Assembly: GCA_028284325.1 (NCBI GenBank)
Contig: JANQRX010000004.1
Location: 232,794-296,793 of the forward strand
Direction: 5' to 3'
DNA from: Bauldia sp.
GTDB taxonomy: Bacteria > Pseudomonadota > Alphaproteobacteria > Rhizobiales > Kaistiaceae
DNA: 64,000 nt
In this document: positions 1 through 7,263 of the stretch, in pieces
Layout of the letters: each line of letters begins with the position of its first letter
How positions within the stretch are numbered: the first letter of the stretch is position 1
Program-made: the position numbers and the translations under genes
Notes under the pieces: generated by a model
The model's database searches: none
The model's input: only the letters and a program-made list of their open reading frames with translations
What the model was told of the DNA's origin: nothing

Positions 1-262
1 GCAGACGCAGATCGATCAAGTTCGATCCTTGTAAGACCGAGCTCTTTGCGTTGTAGATAAATCGTGAATAGAACGCCCATGAAGGCGCAGAAAGACAAGA
101 GTGGGTTGAGAACACCTCCAAAAAATCACCCCAGGGCCCCAGATCTCCAAATGCACTTGAGTGTTTGATACCCGTCGCAATGAAGATACCAATAAGGAAT
201 AGCAATACTATCCCGACTAGCAGAAAAGGCGTTGCACCGTTACGATTGGAGGGTTTGGACAT
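1..262 (-). CDS. Partial small membrane protein, apparently frameshifted (putAbiC-like N-terminus)
   Basis: Runs off the left edge. From the ATG at 262 the frame reads MSKPSNRNGATPF, then one hydrophobic segment (about residues 13-32), then GDLGPWGDF. At a run of six A on the + strand the original frame loses similarity. Shifting by -1 restores GGVLNPLLSF, a second hydrophobic stretch and LQRKELGLTRIEL. The pattern GDFxGGVLNPxLSF...LQRxELxLTRxEL is, from memory, the N-terminus of putative phage-abortive-infection (putAbiC) membrane proteins with two TM segments and a coiled coil. Base composition is AT-richer than the neighbours, suggesting transfer. It may be a pseudogene, a homopolymer sequencing error or a recoded gene. 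The rest of the protein is outside the window. Confidence 0.5.
   Translation of the reverse strand, partial: MSKPSNRNGATPFLLVGIVLLFLIGIFIATGIKHSSAFGDLGPWGDFLEVFSTHSCLSAPSWAFYSRFIYNAKSSVLQGSNLIDLRL
119..125 (-). other. Slippery heptamer T TTT TTG at the frame break
   Basis: On the minus strand the zero frame reads GAT TTT TTG GAG. The heptamer T TTT TTG fits the X XXY YYZ form of -1 frameshift sites in the correct phase. A -1 slip continues exactly into the frame encoding GGVLNPLLSF. Whether this is functional recoding or a lost T is undecided. Confidence 0.4.
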
Positions 263-327
263 CGCACAATACATCCAGCGCTGAATAGACCAGCCTAGAA
301 GTAGTATGTACCTTAACTAACTCAACC

Positions 328-1026
328 TCAACTCGCCTCACTCACATGCTTGAGCAGCCATTTGGCGATCGGCGTCATGGCCGCGCAGTGGTCGGCGACA
401 TAGTCGACGAACGCGGGTGTCTTCGCGACCGCGGGCACCTTGACGTCAAGCCCCACCGTGAGCCCGTCATGGAGGAGCAGCCCCGCGCGGGGATGGTCCT
501 TGTCGAAACCGCGCGGCACGGTCTTGCGCGTCCGGGCGCCGAGCTCATAGGGGCCCGCCGACGTGACCTCGGCGATCGCCTTCTCCAGAGCCTTGCCGGC
601 GCGGGCATCGACGACCGCGTTGCGAAACGCCTCCGCCTGCGGCTTCTCGAACCGGTGCATGCCGACACCGAGAATGAGACGGTTGGCCGTCAGGCGCATG
701 TAAAAGCCCGGTGCCCCCCAGCCCTTCCTGTCGCCATGCCAGAACCACATGTCGAGGTGATCCTTGTACGGCGTCTTGTCCTTGGAGAAACGGATGTCGC
801 GGTTGATGCGGAAGATCGACCCGTTGATCTTGGGCGCGAACTGCACGGTCGGCGATATCTTCTGGAGCCGCGGGCCGACCGCGACCACGAAATCGCGCGC
901 CGGGGTGACGTAGAAGGCGTCGTAGTCGCCACGGTGGTCGTCGAACCACGCCTTGGTGTTGTTGGCCGACAGGCCTTTGAGGAACTTGAAGGTTCCGGCG
1001 GGGAACCCCGCAAATTCGTCGCTCAT
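328..1026 (-). CDS. DUF2461 / TIGR02453 family protein
   Basis: About 232 aa, starting at the ATG at 1026, which has a strong AGGAGG 5-10 nt upstream; longer in-frame starts lack one. The sequence matches DUF2461: an N-terminal F.FLKGLSANNTKAWFDDHR segment, a central KINGSIFRINRDIRFSKDKTPYK block and a GFYMRL segment. The family's biochemical function is not established. It begins 11 bp after the stop of the upstream ferredoxin-reductase gene on the same strand, so the two are probably co-transcribed. Length is normal for the family. No signal peptide or membrane segment is visible, so it is probably cytoplasmic. Confidence 0.85.
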   Translation of the reverse strand: MSDEFAGFPAGTFKFLKGLSANNTKAWFDDHRGDYDAFYVTPARDFVVAVGPRLQKISPTVQFAPKINGSIFRINRDIRFSKDKTPYKDHLDMWFWHGDRKGWGAPGFYMRLTANRLILGVGMHRFEKPQAEAFRNAVVDARAGKALEKAIAEVTSAGPYELGARTRKTVPRGFDKDHPRAGLLLHDGLTVGLDVKVPAVAKTPAFVDYVADHCAAMTPIAKWLLKHVSEAS

Positions 1027-1037
1027 GAGTGTCCTCC

Positions 1038-2285
1038 TCAACCGGCCGGCTGCGCCGCAAGCTGCGCCTTGAGCCACGCCTTCAGATCGACGCCCTCGTC
1101 GGCGGCCATCTCCAGCGACAACTGCAGGCCCGCGCCCATCAGCTTCCGACCGACGACATGATCCGCCGGTCGGTTCACCGAGTCGATGGCCAGCAGCCGG
1201 TCGCCATCATAATGGAAGACGGAGAAGCTGCCTGAATCTCTCCTGCCACGCACGACACTGCGCGACGCGCCGAAGGAGAGACCGACCATCTGCAGCTTGA
1301 CGTCGCCCTGGTCGGACCAGAACCAGGGCACGTCGCGATAAGGTTCGCGCTTGCCGGTGATGACCCGCGCCGCCGTCCGCGCCTGGTCGGTTGCGTGCTG
1401 GACCGATTCCAGCCGCAAGCGCGGACCGTAGACATGGTGGTCGAACTGGACGACGTCGCCGATGGCGAGAACCGACGGCGTGCTGGTCTCGACGAAGTCG
1501 TTGACGATGACGCCGCGCTCGCAGGCGAGCCCCGCGGCATCGGCCAGTTCGGTGTTAGGGACCGCCCCGATCCCGACGATGGCGATCTCCGCCGGAATGC
1601 GCGTGCCGTCCGACGCTTCCACGGCCTCCAGACGACCGTCCGTGCCGACGAAACCGGTGACGGCGGTATCGAGCCGGACATCCGATCCCCAGCCGGTGTG
1701 AAGGGCGAAGAAATGCTCCGAGATCTCCGGCGCGACGGCGCGGCCCATCAGCCGGTCGGCCGCCTCCAGCACCGTGACGGTCTTGCCGAGCGCCCTTGCG
1801 GTGCCCGCCACCTCCAGACCGATGAAGCCGCCACCGACAACAACGACATCGTCGGCGTCGGGCAGGCGATCGCGCAGGCGGCGGGCGTCATCGGCATTGC
1901 GGACGGTGAAGATGCCGTCGAGATCGGTACCCGGCACCTGCGGCAGACGCGCGCGCGCGCCGGTGGCGAGGATAATCCGGTCGGCCGCGATCTCCGCGCC
2001 GTCCTCGAGGCGCACGGCGCCACCGGCGGGATCGACGGCTTCCACGCGTTGGCCGAGGCGCACCTCGATGGCGTTCTTCTCGTAGAACGAGGCCGGCCTC
2101 AGCGGCAGGAGATCGTGGTTGGGGTCCTTCAGGAACGCCTTGGAGAGCGGCGGGCGCTGATAGGGAATGTCATCCTCGTCGGTGACGAGGGTGAGCGCGC
2201 CGTCATAGCCTTCACTGCGGAGGCTCGCCGCGGCCTGCGAACCGCCATGCCCGCCGCCGATGATGACGACACCCTTCTCAAACAC
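1038..2285 (-). CDS. FAD-dependent NAD(P)H:ferredoxin/rubredoxin reductase
   Basis: 415 aa with a GTG start. An N-terminal FAD Rossmann motif (GGGHGGSQAAASLR, about residues 9-22) is followed by the ferredoxin-reductase signature YQRPPLSK. A second dinucleotide-binding motif (VVGGGFIGLEVA, about 149-160) binds NAD(P)H, and VLAIGDVV is the late FAD-contacting segment. The C-terminal 80 residues fit the Reductase_C domain. Proteins of this type pass electrons from NAD(P)H to a [2Fe-2S] ferredoxin or rubredoxin serving an oxygenase or P450. No ferredoxin or P450 gene is adjacent, so the partner is unknown. It is the first gene of a two-gene unit with the DUF2461 gene. Confidence 0.9.
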   Translation of the reverse strand: MFEKGVVIIGGGHGGSQAAASLRSEGYDGALTLVTDEDDIPYQRPPLSKAFLKDPNHDLLPLRPASFYEKNAIEVRLGQRVEAVDPAGGAVRLEDGAEIAADRIILATGARARLPQVPGTDLDGIFTVRNADDARRLRDRLPDADDVVVVGGGFIGLEVAGTARALGKTVTVLEAADRLMGRAVAPEISEHFFALHTGWGSDVRLDTAVTGFVGTDGRLEAVEASDGTRIPAEIAIVGIGAVPNTELADAAGLACERGVIVNDFVETSTPSVLAIGDVVQFDHHVYGPRLRLESVQHATDQARTAARVITGKREPYRDVPWFWSDQGDVKLQMVGLSFGASRSVVRGRRDSGSFSVFHYDGDRLLAIDSVNRPADHVVGRKLMGAGLQLSLEMAADEGVDLKAWLKAQLAAQPAG

Positions 2286-2370
2286 GGCGCCAACTCCCCT
2301 GCACCCGAAGCCACGCGCTCCTAGCCCCTCGGGCGGGCAACCGCAAACAAAAACCGGCCGAGCGGTCGGA

Positions 2371-3054
2371 TCAGACGGTGTCGCGTCGCGCCGCCGTGTC
2401 CGACAGCAGCCATCCCATCACCGCGACGGCGATGAGCGCGCCGATGCACTCGGCCACGACGAACGCCGGCACGTCGTCCGGGCGGATGCCGGAGAAGGTG
2501 TCGGTGAAGCCGCGGGCGATGGCCACGGCCGGGTTGGCGAACGAGGTCGAAGCGGTGAACCAGTAGGCCGCGGTGATGTAGAGGCCGACCAGCCACGGCA
2601 CGGCGGCAGGCCGGAAGCGCAGGCCGGCGAGGATCGCGGCCACGAGGCCGAAGGCGGCGACGATCTCGGCTAGCCACTGCGCCGGCCCGGATCGCACGGT
2701 CGAGGAAACCTGCAGGAGCGGCAGGTCGAACATCGCGTGCGCGAGCACCGCCCCCGCGAGACCGGCGGCGATCTGCACGACGACGTACGCCACCGCCTCG
2801 GCCGGCGCGATCGCGCGCCGCACGGCGAAGGCCAGCGTGACGGCCGGATTGAAATGGGCGCCGGAGACCGGCCCCAGCGTGGTGATCAGAACCACGAGGA
2901 TGGCGCCGGTCGGCAGCGCGTTGCCGAGGAGGGCGAGCGCCGTGTCGTCGGTCAGCCGGTCGGCCATGATGCCCGAGCCGACGACGGCGGCGACGAGAAA
3001 CGCCGTCCCCAGTCCCTCCGCGACGACCCGTCGCGCGAGGTCAGGGGCCGACAT
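2371..3054 (-). CDS. MIP-family aquaporin (AqpS-like)
   Basis: 227 aa membrane channel with six hydrophobic segments and both aquaporin half-helix motifs: HFNPAVTLAF near residue 68 and SFANPAVAIARG near 170. The length and short loops match bacterial aquaporins. The N-terminus resembles AqpS, which rhizobial ars operons use for arsenite efflux down its gradient. That assignment is supported by an arsenate-reductase relic immediately upstream on the same strand. No arsR or intact arsC is present, so control and present role are unclear, and water or small neutral solute transport is equally possible. The start at 3054 begins MSAPDLARR. Confidence 0.85.
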   Translation of the reverse strand: MSAPDLARRVVAEGLGTAFLVAAVVGSGIMADRLTDDTALALLGNALPTGAILVVLITTLGPVSGAHFNPAVTLAFAVRRAIAPAEAVAYVVVQIAAGLAGAVLAHAMFDLPLLQVSSTVRSGPAQWLAEIVAAFGLVAAILAGLRFRPAAVPWLVGLYITAAYWFTASTSFANPAVAIARGFTDTFSGIRPDDVPAFVVAECIGALIAVAVMGWLLSDTAARRDTV

Positions 3055-3081
3055 GCGAGGCGGGAACGTCGTGATGGTGGA

Positions 3082-3141
3082 TCATGCGGATCCGGCCGAA
3101 TTTCCGGTGCACAGGACGAGCTCGTTCAGCGGATCGGTCAT
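3082..3141 (-). pseudogene. Truncated arsenate reductase (LMW-phosphatase type arsC) relic
   Basis: From an ATG at 3141 the minus strand reads MTDPLNELVLCTGNSAGSA and then stops. Intact thioredoxin-coupled ArsC proteins begin MxxxxNVLFLCTGNSARS, where C...R is the phosphate-binding loop. Here the loop arginine is Gly and the frame ends after 19 codons. It lies 27 bp upstream of the aquaporin, the position arsC occupies in arsR-arsC-aqpS operons. The similarity is short, so this is a likely relic rather than a certainty. Confidence 0.5.
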
Positions 3142-3454
3142 GTCGGTGGTTCCCGTCTGGAGCTTGGGCAGCGACCCTTGAGCCACCGCGCGCCTATAGG
3201 ACGCCACCATGACACTGATACGACAGCCCCAACCGCGCGGCCGCGGCGCGAATCCCCCATCATTGCGAGACAGTTAAGGCCACGCGCCGGCGGTCAGCCG
3301 ATCCACGGCCCGGCCCCTCACCGGCCCGCGTCCGGGTCCTCCCGCACCGCAAGAACGCCTCCGGGTTGAGTCGCCGGCAGGTTTCTGTTACTTTCCGAAA
3401 GCGCTTTCGGAATCCTTCAGAAGACAACGATCCGGGCGCGGGAGCGAAACACAG
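3142..3454. other. Intergenic region between the arsC relic and the LacI gene
   Basis: About 310 bp between divergent units. The first 60 bp or so still read openly into the arsC relic frame but show no recognisable domain. The rest is GC-rich until an AT-richer stretch around 3381-3420 that contains the palindromic operator. No further gene is seen. Confidence 0.5.
3393..3412. promoter_or_regulatory. LacI-family operator, perfect 20-bp palindrome
   Basis: TTCCGAAAGCGCTTTCGGAA is a perfect inverted repeat with the central CG-containing GCGC core typical of LacI-family operators. It is centred 52 bp upstream of the LacI gene start, which implies autoregulation and probably control of the sugar operon behind it. 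Confidence 0.75.
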
Positions 3455-4492
3455 ATGAAAAGACCGGGGCTGCGCCGTGGCGCCAGCCTGAGCGAAATCG
3501 CGCAAGCCGTCGGCGTCACCGAGGGCACCGCATCGCGGGCCCTGAACGGTTACGCGGACATCTCCGAGGCCACCCGGCGCAAGGTGATGGATGCGGCGAG
3601 CGCGCTCAACTACCAGCCGCTGACCTCGGCGCGACGCCTCGCGCGCGGCACGGTGGAAACCGTCGGCTACATCCTCCCCCGGCACGCCGCCACCCAGACC
3701 GATCCGTTTCTGTCGGAGATGCTGGAGGGAATTTCCCAGACCCTCGCCACGCGCGACTGGGATTTGCTGGTTACCGCCCTCGGCGGCACCGACGACGAGT
3801 TGAAGACCTACGAGCGCCTGGTCAACTCCGGCAAGGTCAGCGGCCTGGTCGTGGCCAGAACACTGAGCGACGATCCCCGCATCACCTACCTCACCGACGC
3901 CGGCGTACCGTTCGTCAGCCACGGCCGGACGCGCGATCCCCAGGGCTATGCATGGCTCGACGTCGACAACGAAAAGGCGGCCGCCGATGCCGTCGCGCAC
4001 CTCGTCGAACTGGGCCACGACCGCATCGCCGTGGTCCACGCGCCGCTTGCCTACAATTTCAGCCGCTTGCGCCTGGAAGGCTATCTCGCGGGTCTGGCGG
4101 AGGCCGGGTTGCCGCGGCGCGACGACTACATCGTCGAATCGGAACTCGGCGTGGAGAGCGGCCAGAACGCCGCGCGACGACTCCTCGCCTTGAAGGAACG
4201 CCCCACCGCCGTGATCTGCGTCACCGACCTGATCGCCATCGGCGTGATGCGCGGCGCCCGCAGCGAGGGCCTTGCCGTCGGCCTCGACCTCTCGGTGATC
4301 GGCTACGACGGCCTGCCGCTCGGGGCCTTCACCGATCCGCCGCTGACCACGATGACCCAGGACGTGATCGGGACCGGGCGGCGGGCGGCCGAAGTTTTGC
4401 TCGAAATACTCGACGGCGCACCGCCGCATCAGTTCCAGGAGATTTCGCATGCGCGCCTTGTGCGGCGCGCTTCGGATGGGCCGCCTCCGTAG
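3455..4492 (+). CDS. LacI-family transcriptional regulator
   Basis: 345 aa. An N-terminal helix-turn-helix (SLSEIAQAVGVTEGTASRALNGYADISEATRRKV split over residues 10-45) is followed by the hinge helix segment SARRLARG and a periplasmic-binding-protein-like sensor domain. The HTH and hinge are canonical. It is the first gene of a rightward cluster with a sugar ABC importer and a GH63-like glycosidase, so the inducer is probably the imported glycoside or its product. The palindrome at 3393-3412 is the obvious operator. The gap to the binding-protein gene is 49 bp, and I saw no second copy of the operator there. Confidence 0.93.
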   Translation: MKRPGLRRGASLSEIAQAVGVTEGTASRALNGYADISEATRRKVMDAASALNYQPLTSARRLARGTVETVGYILPRHAATQTDPFLSEMLEGISQTLATRDWDLLVTALGGTDDELKTYERLVNSGKVSGLVVARTLSDDPRITYLTDAGVPFVSHGRTRDPQGYAWLDVDNEKAAADAVAHLVELGHDRIAVVHAPLAYNFSRLRLEGYLAGLAEAGLPRRDDYIVESELGVESGQNAARRLLALKERPTAVICVTDLIAIGVMRGARSEGLAVGLDLSVIGYDGLPLGAFTDPPLTTMTQDVIGTGRRAAEVLLEILDGAPPHQFQEISHARLVRRASDGPPP

Positions 4493-4541
4493 TGGATCGG
4501 CCCCAGCTAGCCCGACCAAGGGCACGTTTGGAGGAGATGGA

Positions 4542-5900
4542 ATGTCAATAAGATGGACTCTATCCACTGCGCTCGTTGGAGCGCTCGCCGCGGGCTCGAT
4601 GACGGTGCCGGCGGCGGTGCAGGCCGAGGACCTGCGCTTCTGGACCACGGAAAACCAGCCGGCGCGTCTTGTCCGTCAGGAGGAGATGGCCGCCGACTTC
4701 GAGGCCCTGACCGGCATCTCGGTCTCCGTGATCCCGGTTGAGGAAAGCGAACTCGGTACGCGGGCGACCGCGGCGTTCGCGGCCGGCGATCTGCCGGACG
4801 TGATCTACCACACGCTCCAGTACACCCTTCCCTGGGCCGAAGCCGGTATTCTCGACACCGAAGCGGCGACGGAAGTGATCGAGGGGCTGGGTGCCGGTAC
4901 CTTCGCGCCGGGCGCCATCGCCATGGCCCAGTACGAAGGCGAGACGGCCTCGGTGCCGGTCGACGGCTGGACCCAGATGATCGTCTACCGCGCCGACCTG
5001 TTCGCGGAGAAGGGGCTCGAGCCTCCGACCACCTACGCCAACGTCGTCGCCGCCCTCGAAGCCCTGCACAATCCGCCCGAGATGTACGGTTTCGTCGCCG
5101 CGACCAAGGTCGACGAAAACTTCATGAGCCAGGTTCTGGAGCATGTGTTCCTCGCCAACGGCGTGACGCCGGTCGGCGCGGACGGCTTCAAGGCGCTTGA
5201 GGAAGGCCCGACCACCGAGGTGCTGGAGTTCTACAAGGCGATCACCGAAGCCTCGCCTCCGGGCGAGCTGTTCTGGAAGCAGTCGCGCGAGCTCTACTTC
5301 GCCGGTCAGGCGGCCATGATCATCTGGTCGCCGTTCATCCTCGACGAACTCGCGGGCCTCCGCGACGCGGCGCCGCCGACCATCAACGACGACCCCACGA
5401 CACGGGAGCTGGCGGCGGTGACCAGCGTCGTCACCACCTTCGCCGGTCCGTCCAATCCGGGCGGCGCGGCCTGGGGCGACGTGCGCTACTTCGGCATCAC
5501 CCAGGACGCCGATACCGACAACGCCATGGCGTTCGTCAAGTATTCGGTCGACGAGGGCTTCACCAAGACGCTGGCGATCGCGCCGGAGGGCAAGTTCCCC
5601 GTCCGCCGCGGCACCATGGATGAGCCCAACAAGTTCCTCGAGGCCTGGTCCATGCTGCCGGTCGGCGTCGACCGCAAGGCGCCGCTGACGGATCTGTATC
5701 CGGCCGAGACGATCGCCACGATCGTCGAGGGTCTCGAGACCGCCCAGCGTTGGGGCGTGACCGAGGGTCAGCTCTCGCTGGCGTCGAAGATGATCAACAG
5801 TCAGGTCATCAACCGACTGGTCCGCGAGTACATCGACGGCGACCGCGACGCTCCGTCGACGGTGGCGGCACTGAACGAGGAACTGGCGCAGATCAACTAG
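4542..5900 (+). CDS. Sugar ABC transporter substrate-binding protein
   Basis: 452 aa from the ATG at 4542, which has a GGAGG about 8 nt upstream. A Sec signal peptide (MSIRWTLSTALVGALAAGSM..., cleavage likely after VQAE or nearby) precedes a family 1 extracellular solute-binding fold (LRFWTTENQP..., then DLPDVIYHTLQYTLPWAEAGIL). It would capture a glycoside in the periplasm for the two permeases downstream. A strong hairpin lies just after the stop codon, consistent with higher expression than the permeases. The ligand cannot be read from sequence; the linked glycosidase suggests glucosylglycerate or mannosylglycerate, or a related glucoside. Confidence 0.92.
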   Translation: MSIRWTLSTALVGALAAGSMTVPAAVQAEDLRFWTTENQPARLVRQEEMAADFEALTGISVSVIPVEESELGTRATAAFAAGDLPDVIYHTLQYTLPWAEAGILDTEAATEVIEGLGAGTFAPGAIAMAQYEGETASVPVDGWTQMIVYRADLFAEKGLEPPTTYANVVAALEALHNPPEMYGFVAATKVDENFMSQVLEHVFLANGVTPVGADGFKALEEGPTTEVLEFYKAITEASPPGELFWKQSRELYFAGQAAMIIWSPFILDELAGLRDAAPPTINDDPTTRELAAVTSVVTTFAGPSNPGGAAWGDVRYFGITQDADTDNAMAFVKYSVDEGFTKTLAIAPEGKFPVRRGTMDEPNKFLEAWSMLPVGVDRKAPLTDLYPAETIATIVEGLETAQRWGVTEGQLSLASKMINSQVINRLVREYIDGDRDAPSTVAALNEELAQIN

Positions 5901-5909
5901 GCGCCACAT

Positions 5910-5931
5910 CCGGCGGGCCACGGCCCGCCGG
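5910..5931 (+). terminator. GC-rich stem-loop after the binding-protein gene
   Basis: A perfect 10-bp inverted repeat (CCGGCGGGCC and its complement, 2-nt centre) begins 9 bp after the stop codon and is followed by CTTTCC, not a long U-run. It is probably a 3' mRNA stabiliser or partial terminator that lowers permease expression relative to the binding protein. Confidence 0.5.
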
Positions 5932-5988
5932 CTTTCCATCGCGTGGCGGGCGGGCTCTACCTGCCCGCCGCCAAACGGGGGACCCGCC

Positions 5989-7263
5989 ATGGACACGCCC
6001 GCCCGACTGAGCGCCGAAGAACTCGAGGCCGCGCGCAAGCGCACCGGTCCGATCGAATGGCGCGAAATGTGGCTGGCCTTCAGCATGCTCGCGCCCACGG
6101 TGCTGATCGTCGCCGCGGTCGTGCTCCTGCCCCTTGCCGCCAATTTCTGGATCAGTGTGAAGCCCATCGGGCTGGCCGAGTTGCGCCCGCCCGCCCCGAT
6201 CGTGCGCGAGCGCGTGCGTGGCGAGATCGCCGCGGCCGGCGACGTGATCCGCGTCGAATACCGTGTCCGTTCGAGTTCGCAGGACCGTCCGGTCACGGAC
6301 GTGATCTTCAATGACACACTGACCGAAGGACTGGTGCCGGTCACGATTCCCGAAGAATGCTCGATCGACGGCGCGGCGATCGAATGCCGCATGGCCGAGC
6401 TCCCGCCGCGCGAGCGGTTCACGCTCATCTTCGAGCTTGAAGCGACCGCCGCCTATCTCGACGCCGGCTCGCCCAATCCGCGCGACACCGAGGTCGAGGC
6501 GACCGGCCGCTCAGAGAACGTCCTCACCAGCTTCGAGTTCACCCTCGAGAATTTCCGCAAGGTGTTCGACGCCCGCGAATTCTGGACCGTGCTGTGGGTG
6601 TCCTTCGTCTACACCATCGGCGGCACCGCCGGCGCGCTGCTGCTCGGCCTGTTTGCCGCCCAGCTTCTCAACTCGTCCTTCCGCGGGCGCGGCATTCTCC
6701 GCGGCCTGTTCCTCTTTCCCTATGTGTCGCCGGTCATCGCCGTCGCCTTCACCTGGGTCTTCCTGCTCGATCCGTTTTCCGGGACGGTCAACGCCATCCT
6801 GACCACGACGGGCGTGACCGGCGAGACCATCAACTTCCTCGGCCAGCGCGGTCTGGCGCTGACGACGGTGATCGCCTTCGAGGCCTGGCGCTACTTCCCG
6901 CTGTCGTTCCTGTTCATCCTCGCGCGCATGCAGTCGCTGTCGTCGGATCTGTTCGAGGCGGCGGAGATGGACGGCGCCTCGCCGTTCCAGAAGTTCTTCT
7001 TCATCTCGCTGCCGCAGCTCGTCGGCATCGTCTCGACCCTGTTCCTGCTGCGGTTCATCTGGACCTTCAACAAGTTCGACGACATCTTCCTGCTCACCGG
7101 CGGCGCGTCGGGCACCCGCACCTTCACCGTCAACGTCTACGAGCAGGCCTTCGCCATTTCGAACCTCGGCGCCGGCGCGGCGGTGGCCGTCGTCATCTTC
7201 TTCGTGCTGGCGATCTTCGTCTTCGGCTACTTCCGATTCGGCCCCAAAGAGGAGGGCATGTGA
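5989..7263 (+). CDS. Sugar ABC permease (MalF type) with a periplasmic DUF11-like insert
   Basis: 424 aa inner-membrane permease. TM1 lies at about residues 28-50. Residues about 65-178 form a long hydrophilic loop that looks like an Ig-like DUF11 domain: beta-rich RVEYRVRSSS, then VIFNDTLTEGLVPVTI and the paired cysteines C124 and C133 around SIDGAAIEC. The remaining TM segments and the EAA loop (EAAEMDGASPFQKFFFISLPQL) are canonical. MalF also has a periplasmic P2 loop that contacts the binding protein, but I do not recognise this insert from ordinary family members. The stop overlaps the next permease start by one base. Confidence 0.9.
   Translation: MDTPARLSAEELEAARKRTGPIEWREMWLAFSMLAPTVLIVAAVVLLPLAANFWISVKPIGLAELRPPAPIVRERVRGEIAAAGDVIRVEYRVRSSSQDRPVTDVIFNDTLTEGLVPVTIPEECSIDGAAIECRMAELPPRERFTLIFELEATAAYLDAGSPNPRDTEVEATGRSENVLTSFEFTLENFRKVFDAREFWTVLWVSFVYTIGGTAGALLLGLFAAQLLNSSFRGRGILRGLFLFPYVSPVIAVAFTWVFLLDPFSGTVNAILTTTGVTGETINFLGQRGLALTTVIAFEAWRYFPLSFLFILARMQSLSSDLFEAAEMDGASPFQKFFFISLPQLVGIVSTLFLLRFIWTFNKFDDIFLLTGGASGTRTFTVNVYEQAFAISNLGAGAAVAVVIFFVLAIFVFGYFRFGPKEEGM

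Noticed and set aside
3260..4648. Open minus-strand frame of 462 codons over the LacI gene
   Set aside because: The + strand LacI is intact with HTH and hinge; the minus frame has no domain.
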